Part shown: positions 45,947-53,149 of the stretch, piece by piece
How positions within the stretch are numbered: the first letter of the stretch is position 1
Layout of the letters: each line of letters opens with the position of its first letter
NCBI GenBank assembly: GCA_028290305.1
Contig: JAQGKC010000430.1
Coordinates: 1-53,357, forward strand
Length of the DNA stretch: 53,357 nucleotides
Origin: Bradyrhizobium sp.
GTDB taxonomy: Bacteria; Pseudomonadota; Alphaproteobacteria; Rhizobiales; Xanthobacteraceae
Direction of reading: 5' to 3'
Program-made: the position numbers and the translations under genes
The notes under the pieces: model-generated
What the model saw: only the letters and a program-made list of their open reading frames with translations
The model's database searches: none
Told to the model about the DNA's origin: nothing

Positions 45947-46894
45947 ATGGCTTATTCACCCGAAGTGGCTCGTCCAAACGACCACCGAAATCCTCCGCAA
46001 GTGAGTGCAGTTGCTCCCGCTGACGACGTACGCACGATAATGTTGAATCAAGTCTCTTGGGGTGCCGTGTTCGCCGGTGCCACGATTGCCCTTGTAATGC
46101 AGATAATCCTCAACATGGTTGGAGTCGGCGTCGGTCTCTCGACCGTCGACGTAGCCGCGGGGGATACGCCGAGTGCCGGATCCCTCTCGGTAGGTGCCGG
46201 TATCTGGTGGGTTATCTCCGGAATAGTTGCGGCTGCGGTTGGTGGCTACATCGCTGGGCGGCTCTCAGGAAAGGCATCTCAATCGACAACCGCCTATCAC
46301 GGTTTGATTGCGTGGGCGGTTTCGACCCTCATCGTCGTGTACCTCCTCTCGTCGGCTGCCTCGGGTCTGATTGGCGGCGCCGTGAGCACGGCATCGTCAG
46401 CGCTTGGAGGAGCCGGCAAAGCCATGGGCGGGTCCGTTCAAACTGCGGTCCAGACCGCAGCGCCTTCTTTGAACAATATCAGTGATCCAATGGCTACCAT
46501 CGAGAATAAGGTTCGCAGCGCCTCGGGCGGCCAAGATCCTGCAGCGCTTCGGGACGCCGCAGCAACAGCTGTTCGTGCGGCGCTCTCGGGCGAGCCCGCT
46601 CAAAAGGCCGCTGTAACCGATAAAGCTGCTGATGCTCTGGCCAAGGCGCAGAATATCCCTCCCGATCAGGCCAAGGCTCAGGTGGAGCAGTATCAACAGC
46701 AGTACCAAGAAACGGTTGCCAAAGCCAAAGAACAAGCAAAGCAAGCGGCGGATACAACAGCCAAGACGGTGTCGCGGGGGGCTCTGTTCGGTGCTCTGGC
46801 TCTTTTACTGGGCGCTCTGGCCGCGTTTTTTGCGGGCCACGCGAGCGCAGTAACACCGACTGTAACGGGGGGATCACAACGGTCATTTGCTTGA
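45947..46894 (+). CDS. membrane protein with Ala-rich amphipathic middle, unknown function
   Basis: Protein of 315 residues. It has helices at about 36-60 (AVFAGATIALVMQIILNMVG), 85-105 and 120-145 (AWAVSTLIVVYLLSSAAS), then a ~110-residue soluble Ala/Gln/Lys-rich segment (PPDQAKAQVEQYQQQYQET) likely coiled, and a last helix near 285-305 (GALFGALALLLGALAAFFAG). Homologues are sometimes labelled 'PhnA-like', without evidence of a phosphonate role. The near-consensus EcfG promoter suggests an envelope stress function. Confidence 0.8.
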   Translation: MAYSPEVARPNDHRNPPQVSAVAPADDVRTIMLNQVSWGAVFAGATIALVMQIILNMVGVGVGLSTVDVAAGDTPSAGSLSVGAGIWWVISGIVAAAVGGYIAGRLSGKASQSTTAYHGLIAWAVSTLIVVYLLSSAASGLIGGAVSTASSALGGAGKAMGGSVQTAVQTAAPSLNNISDPMATIENKVRSASGGQDPAALRDAAATAVRAALSGEPAQKAAVTDKAADALAKAQNIPPDQAKAQVEQYQQQYQETVAKAKEQAKQAADTTAKTVSRGALFGALALLLGALAAFFAGHASAVTPTVTGGSQRSFA

Positions 46895-46951
46895 GCTGGT
46901 AAGTTCAAAGCGAGCTGCCTCCTTCGTCGGTGCAGCTCGCGTTCCTGGCCG

Positions 46952-47186
46952 ATGAAAATGTCGGATGTGCCATGGTATCCTTGGCCCTTTGGCGAGTTCA
47001 ATAGCGTGATGGACGACGCGCGCTTAACGTCGCGATGGACTATCTCACTCGCACCGGGCCGGCTGTTAAGTTCCCGGAAGCGCAGGAGACTGCGGCTCAA
47101 GCGATAGAAGTCGCGTGCGCTCGGGCGTCAGGAACCGGTTGCGGCTTTCCAACTTGGCCATTCGAGCCGTGAAAGAAGGTTTCTGA
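46952..47186 (+). pseudogene. small hypothetical gene broken by two frameshifts
   Basis: Frame 1 reads MKMSDVPWYPWPFGEFNSVM up to MDDA. A second frame continues NVAMDYLTRTGPAVKFPEAQ then ETAAQAI. A third ends VRSGVRNRLRLSNLAIRAVK then EGF and a TGA at 47184-47186. The three pieces join into one ~77-residue protein of consistent composition. Confidence 0.65.
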
Positions 47187-47352
47187 AGAGCGGTTAGCCT
47201 CGCTTTGATGAGGATGGGCCTTGGCAGAGGCCCGCTCGATCGTTTCGTACGTTGAAGTCATGCTCCGGCAGGCTTCCGTGAGGGCAGCCCCAATGTTTGC
47301 GACGGTGCGGGACTTTGATTCTGTTTCTCTTGCTGCAAGGGCGGATTTCTCT

Positions 47353-47377
47353 GGAACGGAACGGTTCCACTTTGGTT
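47353..47377 (+). promoter_or_regulatory. EcfG-like promoter directly before DUF6894 copy 2
   Basis: GGAAC (47353-47357), 16 bases, GGTT (47374-47377). Only 8 bases separate it from the ATG at 47386, implying a leaderless or nearly leaderless transcript. Confidence 0.6.
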
Positions 47378-47385
47378 GTGCGATC

Positions 47386-47613
47386 ATGAGGCGGTTCTTC
47401 TTTGATTTAGTCGGAGACATTCGCGCCCACGATTTTATGGGGCATGAATGCTCGTCCAGAAAGGAAGCCAAAAAGCACGCGTCCTTCATTGCACATCGCA
47501 TCGGAACTGAACGGCCAAGCTTCGCCAGACCAGGGAACTTTATCGCTGTCCGCGATGAACGTGGCGCAAAGATATTCGCGGCACCAATAACTTCGACCGT
47601 CCGGCAACTCTAA
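47386..47613 (+). CDS. DUF6894 family protein (copy 2)
   Basis: A 75-residue protein MRRFFFDLVGDIRAHDFMGH... with the DUF6894 pattern: aromatic N-terminal strand, acidic turn, one helix (SRKEAKKHASFIAHRIG) and a C-terminal strand pair with 'AVRDERGAKIF'. The upstream open frame to 47221 crosses the EcfG-like promoter and is not used. Function unknown. Confidence 0.82.
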   Translation: MRRFFFDLVGDIRAHDFMGHECSSRKEAKKHASFIAHRIGTERPSFARPGNFIAVRDERGAKIFAAPITSTVRQL

Positions 47614-47750
47614 CTAACCTTTTACTGTGGCGCAGGTCGATCGGCTCGGGTTTGAGCCGCGTCGCCCGCTTAAGATGTTTTTCGACGGGTTGTGTGTACC
47701 GAAAACCTTATCCGAGTTGATGGCGTGATGGAATCGCCTAAGCTCGCGGA

Positions 47751-47915
47751 ATGATCGGGCTGTTCTGTTTCGTTGTGACCGAGCTGGGCTCGCCGTTCAA
47801 GTCGAAGTTGCGGCTCGAAGCGGAGAACGCGGTGCTGCGACATCAGCTAATCGTCTTGCGCCGTAAGCTGAAAGGTCGGGCTCGGCTCACAAATAACGAC
47901 CGCGAAAAATATTGA
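47751..47915 (+). mobile_element. truncated transposase/integrase (IS remnant, N-terminal 54 residues)
   Basis: Reads MIGLFCFVVTELGSPFKSKL then RLEAENAVLRHQLIVLRRKL and RLTNNDR, the start of an integrase-type transposase common in Bradyrhizobium. It breaks off right after NNDR with an abrupt stop. The DDE catalytic region is absent, so it is a dead fragment. Confidence 0.75.
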
Positions 47916-47966
47916 CGGAACCAACGTCGATTGCGATGCTTAGCATCCAATGGAAAGGCGTATCGC

Positions 47967-48264
47967 GTGCTTCAATTTGAAAGAGAGCGTCCCGTCGTCC
48001 TAACTGTTGAGGACGAGTTGCTTATTTGCATGGACGCAGTTGATATGATTTTTTAGGACCGCTGGTTTCGAGGTCGTTGAGGCTGAAAGAGTCGACGAGG
48101 CTATCGTGATCCTTGAACGCCGCCTCGACATCAAGGTCGTTTTCACTGATGTGCATATGCCGGTTCCATGGATGGCCTTAAACTGGCTGCAGCCCTTCAG
48201 AGGCCGTTGGCCGCCTATCAAAATCGTGGCGACATCGGGGTTGCTCGGGACCGGATTGGCGTAA
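47967..48264 (+). pseudogene. single-domain response regulator broken by several frameshifts
   Basis: Pieces in successive frames: RPVVLTVEDELLICMDAVDM (acidic pocket VEDE), AGFEVVEAERVDEAIVILER then RLDIKVVFTDVHMP (phospho-acceptor Asp), GSMDGLKLAAAL, and GRWPPIKIVATSGL. Together they match a receiver domain, missing the C-terminal Lys region. It lies just upstream of the RsbQ-like/histidine kinase pair and may be its decayed partner. Confidence 0.75.
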
Positions 48265-48286
48265 TGTGATTTGAAGGGTTTGGCAG

Positions 48287-49075
48287 TTGAACGTTTTGGC
48301 TAGAAACAATGTTCACGTGAGTGGACGCGGCGACCGGACTATGATTTTCGCCCACGGCTTCGGCTGCGATCAGAACATGTGGCGCTTCGTTGCGCCCGAG
48401 TTCGAAAACGACTTCAAGGTGGTGCTTTTCGACCACGTCGGCGCCGGTGGTTCCGACCTTTCGGCATATGACCACTGCAAGTATTCGACGCTTTCCGGCT
48501 ACGCCGAGGACATCATCGAGATCGGGCGTGAATTGAGCCTCAAGGACGCGGTGTTCGTCGGTCATTCCGTCAGCGCAATGATCGGCGTTCTGGCCTCCCT
48601 GAGGGCGCCCGGTGTGTTCGGGCAACTTATTCTGGTCGGCCCATCCGCACGCTACATCGACGACGGGGATTACGTCGGCGGGTTCAGTGGAAAGCAAATT
48701 GGAGAACTTCTCGAGTTCTTGGAGGACAACCACATGGGCTGGTCGGCCGCGATGGCGCCCTCCATCATGGGCAACCCCGACCGCCCGGAGCTCGGCGAGC
48801 AACTCACTAATAGCTTCTGCCGCACGGACCCGGAGATCGCGAAGGCGTTTGCCCGCGTCACCTTCACATCCGATAACCGAGCCGACCTGCCGAAGGTGTC
48901 CGTACCCACGCTGATCCTCCAGTGCAAAGAGGACATCATCGCCTCCATGGAAGTCGGCGAGTTCGTGCATCGCCAGATACCCGGAAGCAAGATGGTCGTC
49001 CTTGACGCTACTGGCCACTGCCCCAACCTTAGTGCACCGAAGGAAGTCGTCTCGGCGATGCAAGCCTTTGTCTGA
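48287..49075 (+). CDS. RsbQ/KAI2-like alpha/beta hydrolase
   Basis: About 262 residues, with TTG start preceded by AAGGG. It has the RsbQ hallmarks NNVHVSGRGDRTMIFAHGFG then CDQNMWRFVAPEF, Ser nucleophile in FVGHSVSAMIG, Asp in LQCKEDIIA and His in DATGHCPNLSAP. RsbQ of Bacillus subtilis works with the PAS-containing RsbP to sense energy stress, probably by hydrolysing a small hydrophobic signal. Here its end overlaps the start region of a PAS histidine kinase gene, suggesting an equivalent sensor pair. Confidence 0.9.
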   Translation: MNVLARNNVHVSGRGDRTMIFAHGFGCDQNMWRFVAPEFENDFKVVLFDHVGAGGSDLSAYDHCKYSTLSGYAEDIIEIGRELSLKDAVFVGHSVSAMIGVLASLRAPGVFGQLILVGPSARYIDDGDYVGGFSGKQIGELLEFLEDNHMGWSAAMAPSIMGNPDRPELGEQLTNSFCRTDPEIAKAFARVTFTSDNRADLPKVSVPTLILQCKEDIIASMEVGEFVHRQIPGSKMVVLDATGHCPNLSAPKEVVSAMQAFV

Positions 49076-50204
49076 ATTGGGGACTGGCCCACGCCCCGAG
49101 TGCGCTCCGGAAGACTTCGAAGACCTGTTCGAGAACGCTCCCTGCGGCTATCTCACGCTGGCTTCGGACGGCCGCATCTCCAGGGTGAATCAAACGCTAT
49201 GCGACTGGACGGGATATTCGCACGGTCACTTCGCTGGCAAGCGCGTCCACCAGTTTCTCAATATGGCGGGTCGCATCTACTATGAGACGCACATCGCGCC
49301 GCTGTTGCGGATGCAGGGCTTCTTCAATGAGTTCGCCCTCGACTTCGTGACCGAAAGCGGCGAAAGGATGCCTGTGATCGCCAACGCAGTCGAGCAGCGT
49401 ACCCCTGAAGGGACTCTGTTATCCACGCGCTTGGTGGTGTTCAGGGCGACGGACCGGCGGCGCTACGAACGTGAACTTCTCGACGCCCGGTCAACAGCGA
49501 CCGAATCCTTGAAGAGCGAACGCGAGACCGCGGAGCTTCGAGAACAATTCATCGCTGTCTTGGGTCACGACCTCCGTAATCCGTTGGCAGCAATCAGCGC
49601 GGGCGCCAGGATCCTGCAGCGCTTGGGTGCGCTGCGAGACCCCAAAGAGCTTCGTGTCCTCGACATGATCAACACCACAGTCACCCGTATGTCTGATCTC
49701 ATCGACAACGTTCTTGATTTTGCGCGCGGTCGGCTGGGCGGCGGCATCACTCTCAGCCGCAACGCAAACCGTCCGCTGGAGCCTGTGTTGGAACAGGTCG
49801 TCGACGAGCTGCGGACGGCGTCGCCTGGACGCATCATCGAAACCAGCATCGCAATGACGGAACCCGTTAATTGCGACCGAACGCGCATTGGCCAACTGGT
49901 TTCAAACTTGATCGGCAACGCCTTAACGCATGGCGCGCCCGGCAAGCCGGTGCGCGTCGGAGCCAGGACGGAAGGTGGCATCTTCGAGCTCTGGGTCGCA
50001 AACGAGGGCGACCCCATCCCCGAACCGGCGATGGACAAACTCTTCGAGCCGTTCTTCCGCGGCGATGTCCGCGATAGCCGGCAAGGTCTCGGACTGGGCC
50101 TTCACATCGCCTCGCAGATCGCCCAGGCGCACAGCGGCAGGATTACGGTGGCATCCACTCCCGAGGAAACGCGTTTCGTTTTCACGATGTCGCTGCGTGT
50201 GTGA
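49068..50204 (+). CDS. PAS-domain sensor histidine kinase
   Basis: About 378 residues. An N-terminal PAS domain (FENAPCGYLTLASDGRISRV, RIYYETHIAPLLRMQGFFNE) is followed by the H-box FIAVLGHDLRNPLAAI, N-box LVSNLIGNALTHGAPG, G1 VANEGDPIPEP, F-box LFEPFF and G2 GLGLGLHIASQIAQAH. No membrane segment is visible, so it is cytosolic. Possible TTG starts are at 49002, 49068 and 49077; 49068 overlaps the hydrolase stop by 8 bases. No response regulator gene follows; a decayed receiver gene lies upstream. Confidence 0.9.
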   Translation: MSELGTGPRPECAPEDFEDLFENAPCGYLTLASDGRISRVNQTLCDWTGYSHGHFAGKRVHQFLNMAGRIYYETHIAPLLRMQGFFNEFALDFVTESGERMPVIANAVEQRTPEGTLLSTRLVVFRATDRRRYERELLDARSTATESLKSERETAELREQFIAVLGHDLRNPLAAISAGARILQRLGALRDPKELRVLDMINTTVTRMSDLIDNVLDFARGRLGGGITLSRNANRPLEPVLEQVVDELRTASPGRIIETSIAMTEPVNCDRTRIGQLVSNLIGNALTHGAPGKPVRVGARTEGGIFELWVANEGDPIPEPAMDKLFEPFFRGDVRDSRQGLGLGLHIASQIAQAHSGRITVASTPEETRFVFTMSLRV

Positions 50205-50356
50205 TGACTAGGTCCGCCGGTGGCGATACCATTTCTCGGTTCGCTCCTATGCGGCTGTGGTGCTGGCCCGTTTCCATCCCGAGTTAAATTCGAGTGGTCC
50301 CATTTGATTTTAGGAATGGCCTGTTTTAATTTCTGGTGATGTATCGCCAGCTCCAA

Positions 50357-50381
50357 GGAACCGGTCGTCCGCGCCCGCGTT
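50357..50381 (+). promoter_or_regulatory. EcfG-type promoter directly before DUF6894 copy 3
   Basis: GGAAC (50357-50361), 16 bases, CGTT (50378-50381): exact consensus. It lies 7 bases before the ATG at 50389, again implying a leaderless message. Confidence 0.75.
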
Positions 50382-50388
50382 TCAAGAC

Positions 50389-50631
50389 ATGCAGCGATTC
50401 CATTTTGATATTGTCAGTGCTACTGGCACCGATCGAGACGAGCATGGCGAGGTGTGTGCCGACCGCAACGCCGCCGAGGCCGAAGCAGTCAAAATTGCCA
50501 TTGAGATGGTCCGACATGGGCTTGGAGGGCAGACCCATCTTAATCGAACAATTGAGGTACGTGACGAGTCGGACGAACCTTTTAGTCGTGTCCGCTTGGC
50601 CCTCAACATAGAGACGCAGCGGCTCAAGTAA
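50389..50631 (+). CDS. DUF6894 family protein (copy 3)
   Basis: An 80-residue protein MQRFHFDIVSATGTDRDEHG... with the family's aromatic strand, acidic turn, helix (AEAEAVKIAIEMVRHGLG) and C-terminal 'IEVRDESDEPFSRVRLAL'. It is preceded by an exact EcfG-type promoter and followed by a terminator-like hairpin, so it looks like a single-gene unit. Function unknown. Confidence 0.85.
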   Translation: MQRFHFDIVSATGTDRDEHGEVCADRNAAEAEAVKIAIEMVRHGLGGQTHLNRTIEVRDESDEPFSRVRLALNIETQRLK

Positions 50632-50847
50632 GCCTCGATTATTCGGCGTCAGGTGTCCCCCGCTCGGAAGTGAAGTAAGGCCGCCTCATCTGGCGGCTTC
50701 TTTCATACTGGTGGCAGCGCGTGCGGATGTACCACGCGCGCCGTATAGGGTCGGGCCTCGGGAGTGATTCCGGGGCCTGAATTTTTGCATTGCGCAAGCC
50801 GCGCGGCTCCTGATCCAAGGCCCATTTGAAGTACAGGCACGTGACAA
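50632..50847. other. gap holding a terminator, no gene supported
   Basis: A 128-codon minus-strand frame spans 50639-51025, but it runs through the terminator hairpin and the following gene's promoter and signal sequence; I see no convincing gene here. Confidence 0.4.
50680..50704 (+). terminator. rho-independent-type terminator after DUF6894 copy 3
   Basis: gccgcc (50680-50685), loop tcatct, ggcggc (50692-50697), then ttcttt. Confidence 0.65.
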
Positions 50848-50872
50848 GGAACAACGGCCACGTGACCGAGTT
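50848..50872 (+). promoter_or_regulatory. EcfG-like promoter (one -10 mismatch)
   Basis: GGAAC (50848-50852), 16 bases, AGTT (50869-50872), 70 bases before the exported protein's ATG at 50943. Confidence 0.5.
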
Positions 50873-50942
50873 GCGCGTACATCCCTCCGGACAGCGCCAA
50901 GGCAAACGCCGCGCGGTGAGGACGGAAACAAGGAGAGCCCCC

Positions 50943-51287
50943 ATGATCGCGAAAGACAAGCTCGTTGTGGCAGCTTGTACATTGACGTTCCTAAGCATTG
51001 GCGTCGCAAATGCCGGTCCTTGCAATACTGGTCAAACCACAGGTGCCGCCTCGGCCGACACCCGTGAGCAGGCAGCCAACAAGGCCTCTCAAGAAGCTCA
51101 ACGGGAAGAGCACGCGCAGCCCAGCGTCGCCGAGCAGCCGAAGAGCACTACACCCGCGCAGTCCAATGTCGCGGAGCAGTCGCAGAGTACGGTATCGTCA
51201 GGCAAGATGACCGACAGAGATCAATCGCCGTCTGCACCTTCCCAAGGATCGGGGCCTTCGGCAAAGATGGCTGATCAGGACTGCTGA
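50943..51287 (+). CDS. small exported Ser/Gln-rich protein, unknown function
   Basis: A 114-residue protein with a clear signal peptide (MIAKDKLVVAACTLTFLSIG, cleavage after VANA). The mature part is polar and low in complexity (repeated 'VAEQPKSTTPAQSN / VAEQSQSTVSS') and has only two cysteines, PCNTG near its N terminus and one near the C terminus (DQDC), which could form a disulfide. A good AAGGAGAG ribosome site precedes the ATG. An EcfG-like promoter lies upstream. Confidence 0.75.
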   Translation: MIAKDKLVVAACTLTFLSIGVANAGPCNTGQTTGAASADTREQAANKASQEAQREEHAQPSVAEQPKSTTPAQSNVAEQSQSTVSSGKMTDRDQSPSAPSQGSGPSAKMADQDC

Positions 51288-51338
51288 ATCGTCGCCGTCC
51301 GGCTGGTGTCAGGGGTTCCGGAAAATCCCGGACCCGCC

Positions 51339-51500
51339 TCAGTCGGTGAGGTCTTTTATCCGCCCCTTACCGCCGCATTCCTTACACGGCGCTGGATAGA
51401 TTTTGCGGCTCGGCTGCACTGGCTGCGATAGCGTGGGAAATCCAGTGCCGTTGCATGCCGGACATTTCTGTTCGGTCGGTTTCGGGTCTGGCTTTTTCAT
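51339..51500 (-). CDS. 53-residue zinc-finger-like protein with two CxxCxGxG motifs
   Basis: Reads MKKPDPKPTEQKCPACNGTG... and ...PCKECGGKGRIKDLTD. The two CxxCxGxG elements (CPACNGTG, CKECGGKG) are those of a DnaJ-type zinc finger, here as a free-standing pair. Its ATG overlaps the stop of the upstream gene in an ATGA. It is the last gene of a four-gene overlapping set. Confidence 0.75.
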   Translation of the reverse strand: MKKPDPKPTEQKCPACNGTGFPTLSQPVQPSRKIYPAPCKECGGKGRIKDLTD

Positions 51501-51688
51501 TCTTCCTCAGGCGCGCTCGGGACATTGATCTGAATTCCTGCACCGTCACGAACAGCGAACGCTGCCGCTACAGCCGCACTTTCCAGAGCGGCTTCTTTTG
51601 ATCCGTAAATTCCGCCGATCTTCACGCCATCGCAAGATATCGACCAGCCCGATGGGGCCTTGACGATGTTGTAGACGGATTGCGTCAT
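51497..51688 (-). CDS. 63-residue protein, DUF2188-like
   Basis: MTQSVYNIVKAPSGWSISCD... reads like a DUF2188-type single-domain protein: short strands around WSISCDGVKIGGIYGSKEAA, then a helix. Start and stop both overlap neighbours by ATGA (51688-51685 and 51500-51497), so it is translationally coupled on both sides. Function unknown. Confidence 0.7.
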   Translation of the reverse strand: MTQSVYNIVKAPSGWSISCDGVKIGGIYGSKEAALESAAVAAAFAVRDGAGIQINVPSAPEEE

Positions 51689-51975
51689 CGATCCCGCGCC
51701 AGCTTCCGGCGTCCCCATTTGGTGTCTTTGCGCGACGGGTCGAATGCGCGCTCGACGTGACGATTGACGGCTTTAAGGATGCCGATCCGGGCCAATAACA
51801 CCGGTCCACGACCTTCGGCAGCCTCGATCAGGGTCTGAATGGCAAGTTGCCAATCGGGGCTGTCATGCTCTGCTTTGGGAAGCTTCTTGATGTAGTTTGC
51901 GGCCTCGCGCAAGGTCGTCAGCTTCTTGCCGGTCGGTAGTTCAATCGGCTCGGCGAATTGGCGATCCCACAACAT
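51685..51975 (-). CDS. 96-residue hypothetical protein
   Basis: Starts MLWDRQFAEPIELPTGKKLT and continues with TLREAANYIKKLPKAEHDSPDWQ, a helical, charged small protein ending in a basic KWGRRKLARDR. The longer frame to 52014 overlaps more of the preceding gene. The stop overlaps the next ATG. From memory similar genes are common in Bradyrhizobium; no function is known. Confidence 0.72.
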   Translation of the reverse strand: MLWDRQFAEPIELPTGKKLTTLREAANYIKKLPKAEHDSPDWQLAIQTLIEAAEGRGPVLLARIGILKAVNRHVERAFDPSRKDTKWGRRKLARDR

Positions 51976-52276
51976 TACGCGACTGCCGGTCGGGACCGAT
52001 GTAGCTCGCAACAAAGTCTCGGATATGCTCGGGAACGGCGGTGCCTTCGATATCGTATCGTGTCTGAATCTCGCGGGCGATTTCTCTGGAAACGTCCTCT
52101 GACCAATGCTCTAGCGTGTTAAAAGCGACAACGCGGACCGGGTCGCTAAATTGGCCCGACATGAGATCGACAATGATGGTTTCGAGGTCAGCCCGCTCGA
52201 CTTCGGTTTCGCGGTAAACGCTGCCCAAACGACCTAAACGGTCGATAACTAAATAGGCCGTTTCATCGGCCCCCAT
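51941..52276 (-). CDS. 111-residue hypothetical protein, first gene of the overlapping set
   Basis: Starts MGADETAYLVIDRLGRLGSV and has VVAFNTLEHWSEDVSREIAR then EIQTRYDIEG; mainly helical and acidic with a basic C terminus. The frame extends to 52330, but the ATG at 52276 gives a better N terminus. It overlaps the following gene by 35 bases. No domain recognised. Confidence 0.72.
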   Translation of the reverse strand: MGADETAYLVIDRLGRLGSVYRETEVERADLETIIVDLMSGQFSDPVRVVAFNTLEHWSEDVSREIAREIQTRYDIEGTAVPEHIRDFVASYIGPDRQSRNVVGSPIRRAD

Positions 52277-52436
52277 AGGGCACGATTGCCGGGGTCGAGC
52301 CTGTTCTAGGCATACGCAACTCCCACGCAACAGAACCGGGATTCAAGCCCAAGTAAAGCAATTCGTTCCCGTGCCGGAACGAACGCGACGCGCCGAAATT
52401 GGACTTGTTTCTCGCGCGACGGAAAGGATAACGACC

Positions 52437-52994
52437 ATGAAGCGTTCAGCAGTTGCACTAGCAATATTCTTTGCCCTCGGTTCAACGCTAGCCATCGCTC
52501 AGGGCGGTGGTGGGGGTGGCGGCGGAAGTGCTGGCGGTGGCGCAGCTGGAGGCGGTTCGGCGGCCGGTGGCGCGGCTGGCGGTTCGGCCGGTGGTGCGGC
52601 CAGTGGCCCTTCCGCGGGCACGGGCAGCGCGGTTGGATCGCCTAATGCCGGGTCAGCGGGCGCAGGAACAGCCGGCGTTAGCGGCGTGCCCAGCGGACCG
52701 GCGAACGTCGGTGGCCTTAACAACTCGGGCAACGACCCGAGCGGCGCGGGCAATTCCGCGAAATCTCCCGCACCTCCTGGCACCAACACCTTGGGAACTG
52801 CGAATTCGTCCGGATCGCCTGGCGCCGCAGCCGGTGTCACGACCGGAACTGCGAACAACGGGGCTCCGGCGGGAAACGGCGGACGTATAGACGGGACGGT
52901 GACGCCCGGTCCGTCCATGCCCGGCGACGCCGAGATCAAAGCCGAAAATCCGAAAGTCGATGCAAAAATAAAAAGCATCTGCAAGGGATGTTGA
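52437..52994 (+). CDS. exported Gly/Ala/Ser-rich low-complexity protein
   Basis: A 185-residue protein with a signal peptide (MKRSAVALAIFFALGSTLAI, cleavage after AIAQ), then ~130 residues of Gly/Ala/Ser/Asn-rich sequence built on GGxAGG-like units, and a more ordinary C-terminal end (GDAEIKAENPKVDAKIKSIC) with two Cys in CKGC. It is likely periplasmic or surface-located and disordered. GGAAAGG lies upstream of the ATG. Function unknown. Confidence 0.75.
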   Translation: MKRSAVALAIFFALGSTLAIAQGGGGGGGGSAGGGAAGGGSAAGGAAGGSAGGAASGPSAGTGSAVGSPNAGSAGAGTAGVSGVPSGPANVGGLNNSGNDPSGAGNSAKSPAPPGTNTLGTANSSGSPGAAAGVTTGTANNGAPAGNGGRIDGTVTPGPSMPGDAEIKAENPKVDAKIKSICKGC

Positions 52995-53015
52995 TGTGGC
53001 AGCAGAAGCGCAAAT

Positions 53016-53053
53016 GAAAGGCCGCGGAAGCAGCCAGTTTCCGGGGCCTTTTG
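53016..53053 (+). terminator. hairpin terminator after the Gly-rich protein gene
   Basis: aaaggccgcggaa (53017-53029) pairs with ttccggggccttt (53039-53051), one mismatch, followed by a short T-run. Confidence 0.5.
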
Positions 53054-53149
53054 CGCTCGCGGCGTACATCCGGCCGCGCGCTGTTTGGCGCCCGCCAAAC
53101 ACGCGCGTCGCTCAGTTGCGCTCGCAAGTGCAGCACATATGATGTACGC

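Noticed and set aside
50639..51025. A 128-codon minus-strand frame
   Set aside because: It runs through a terminator hairpin and the promoter and signal-peptide region of the plus-strand exported protein gene.
52376..52400. A GGAAC at 52376 as an EcfG promoter for the Gly-rich protein gene
   Set aside because: At 16 or 17 bases downstream there is aatt or attg, not a GTT-type -10.
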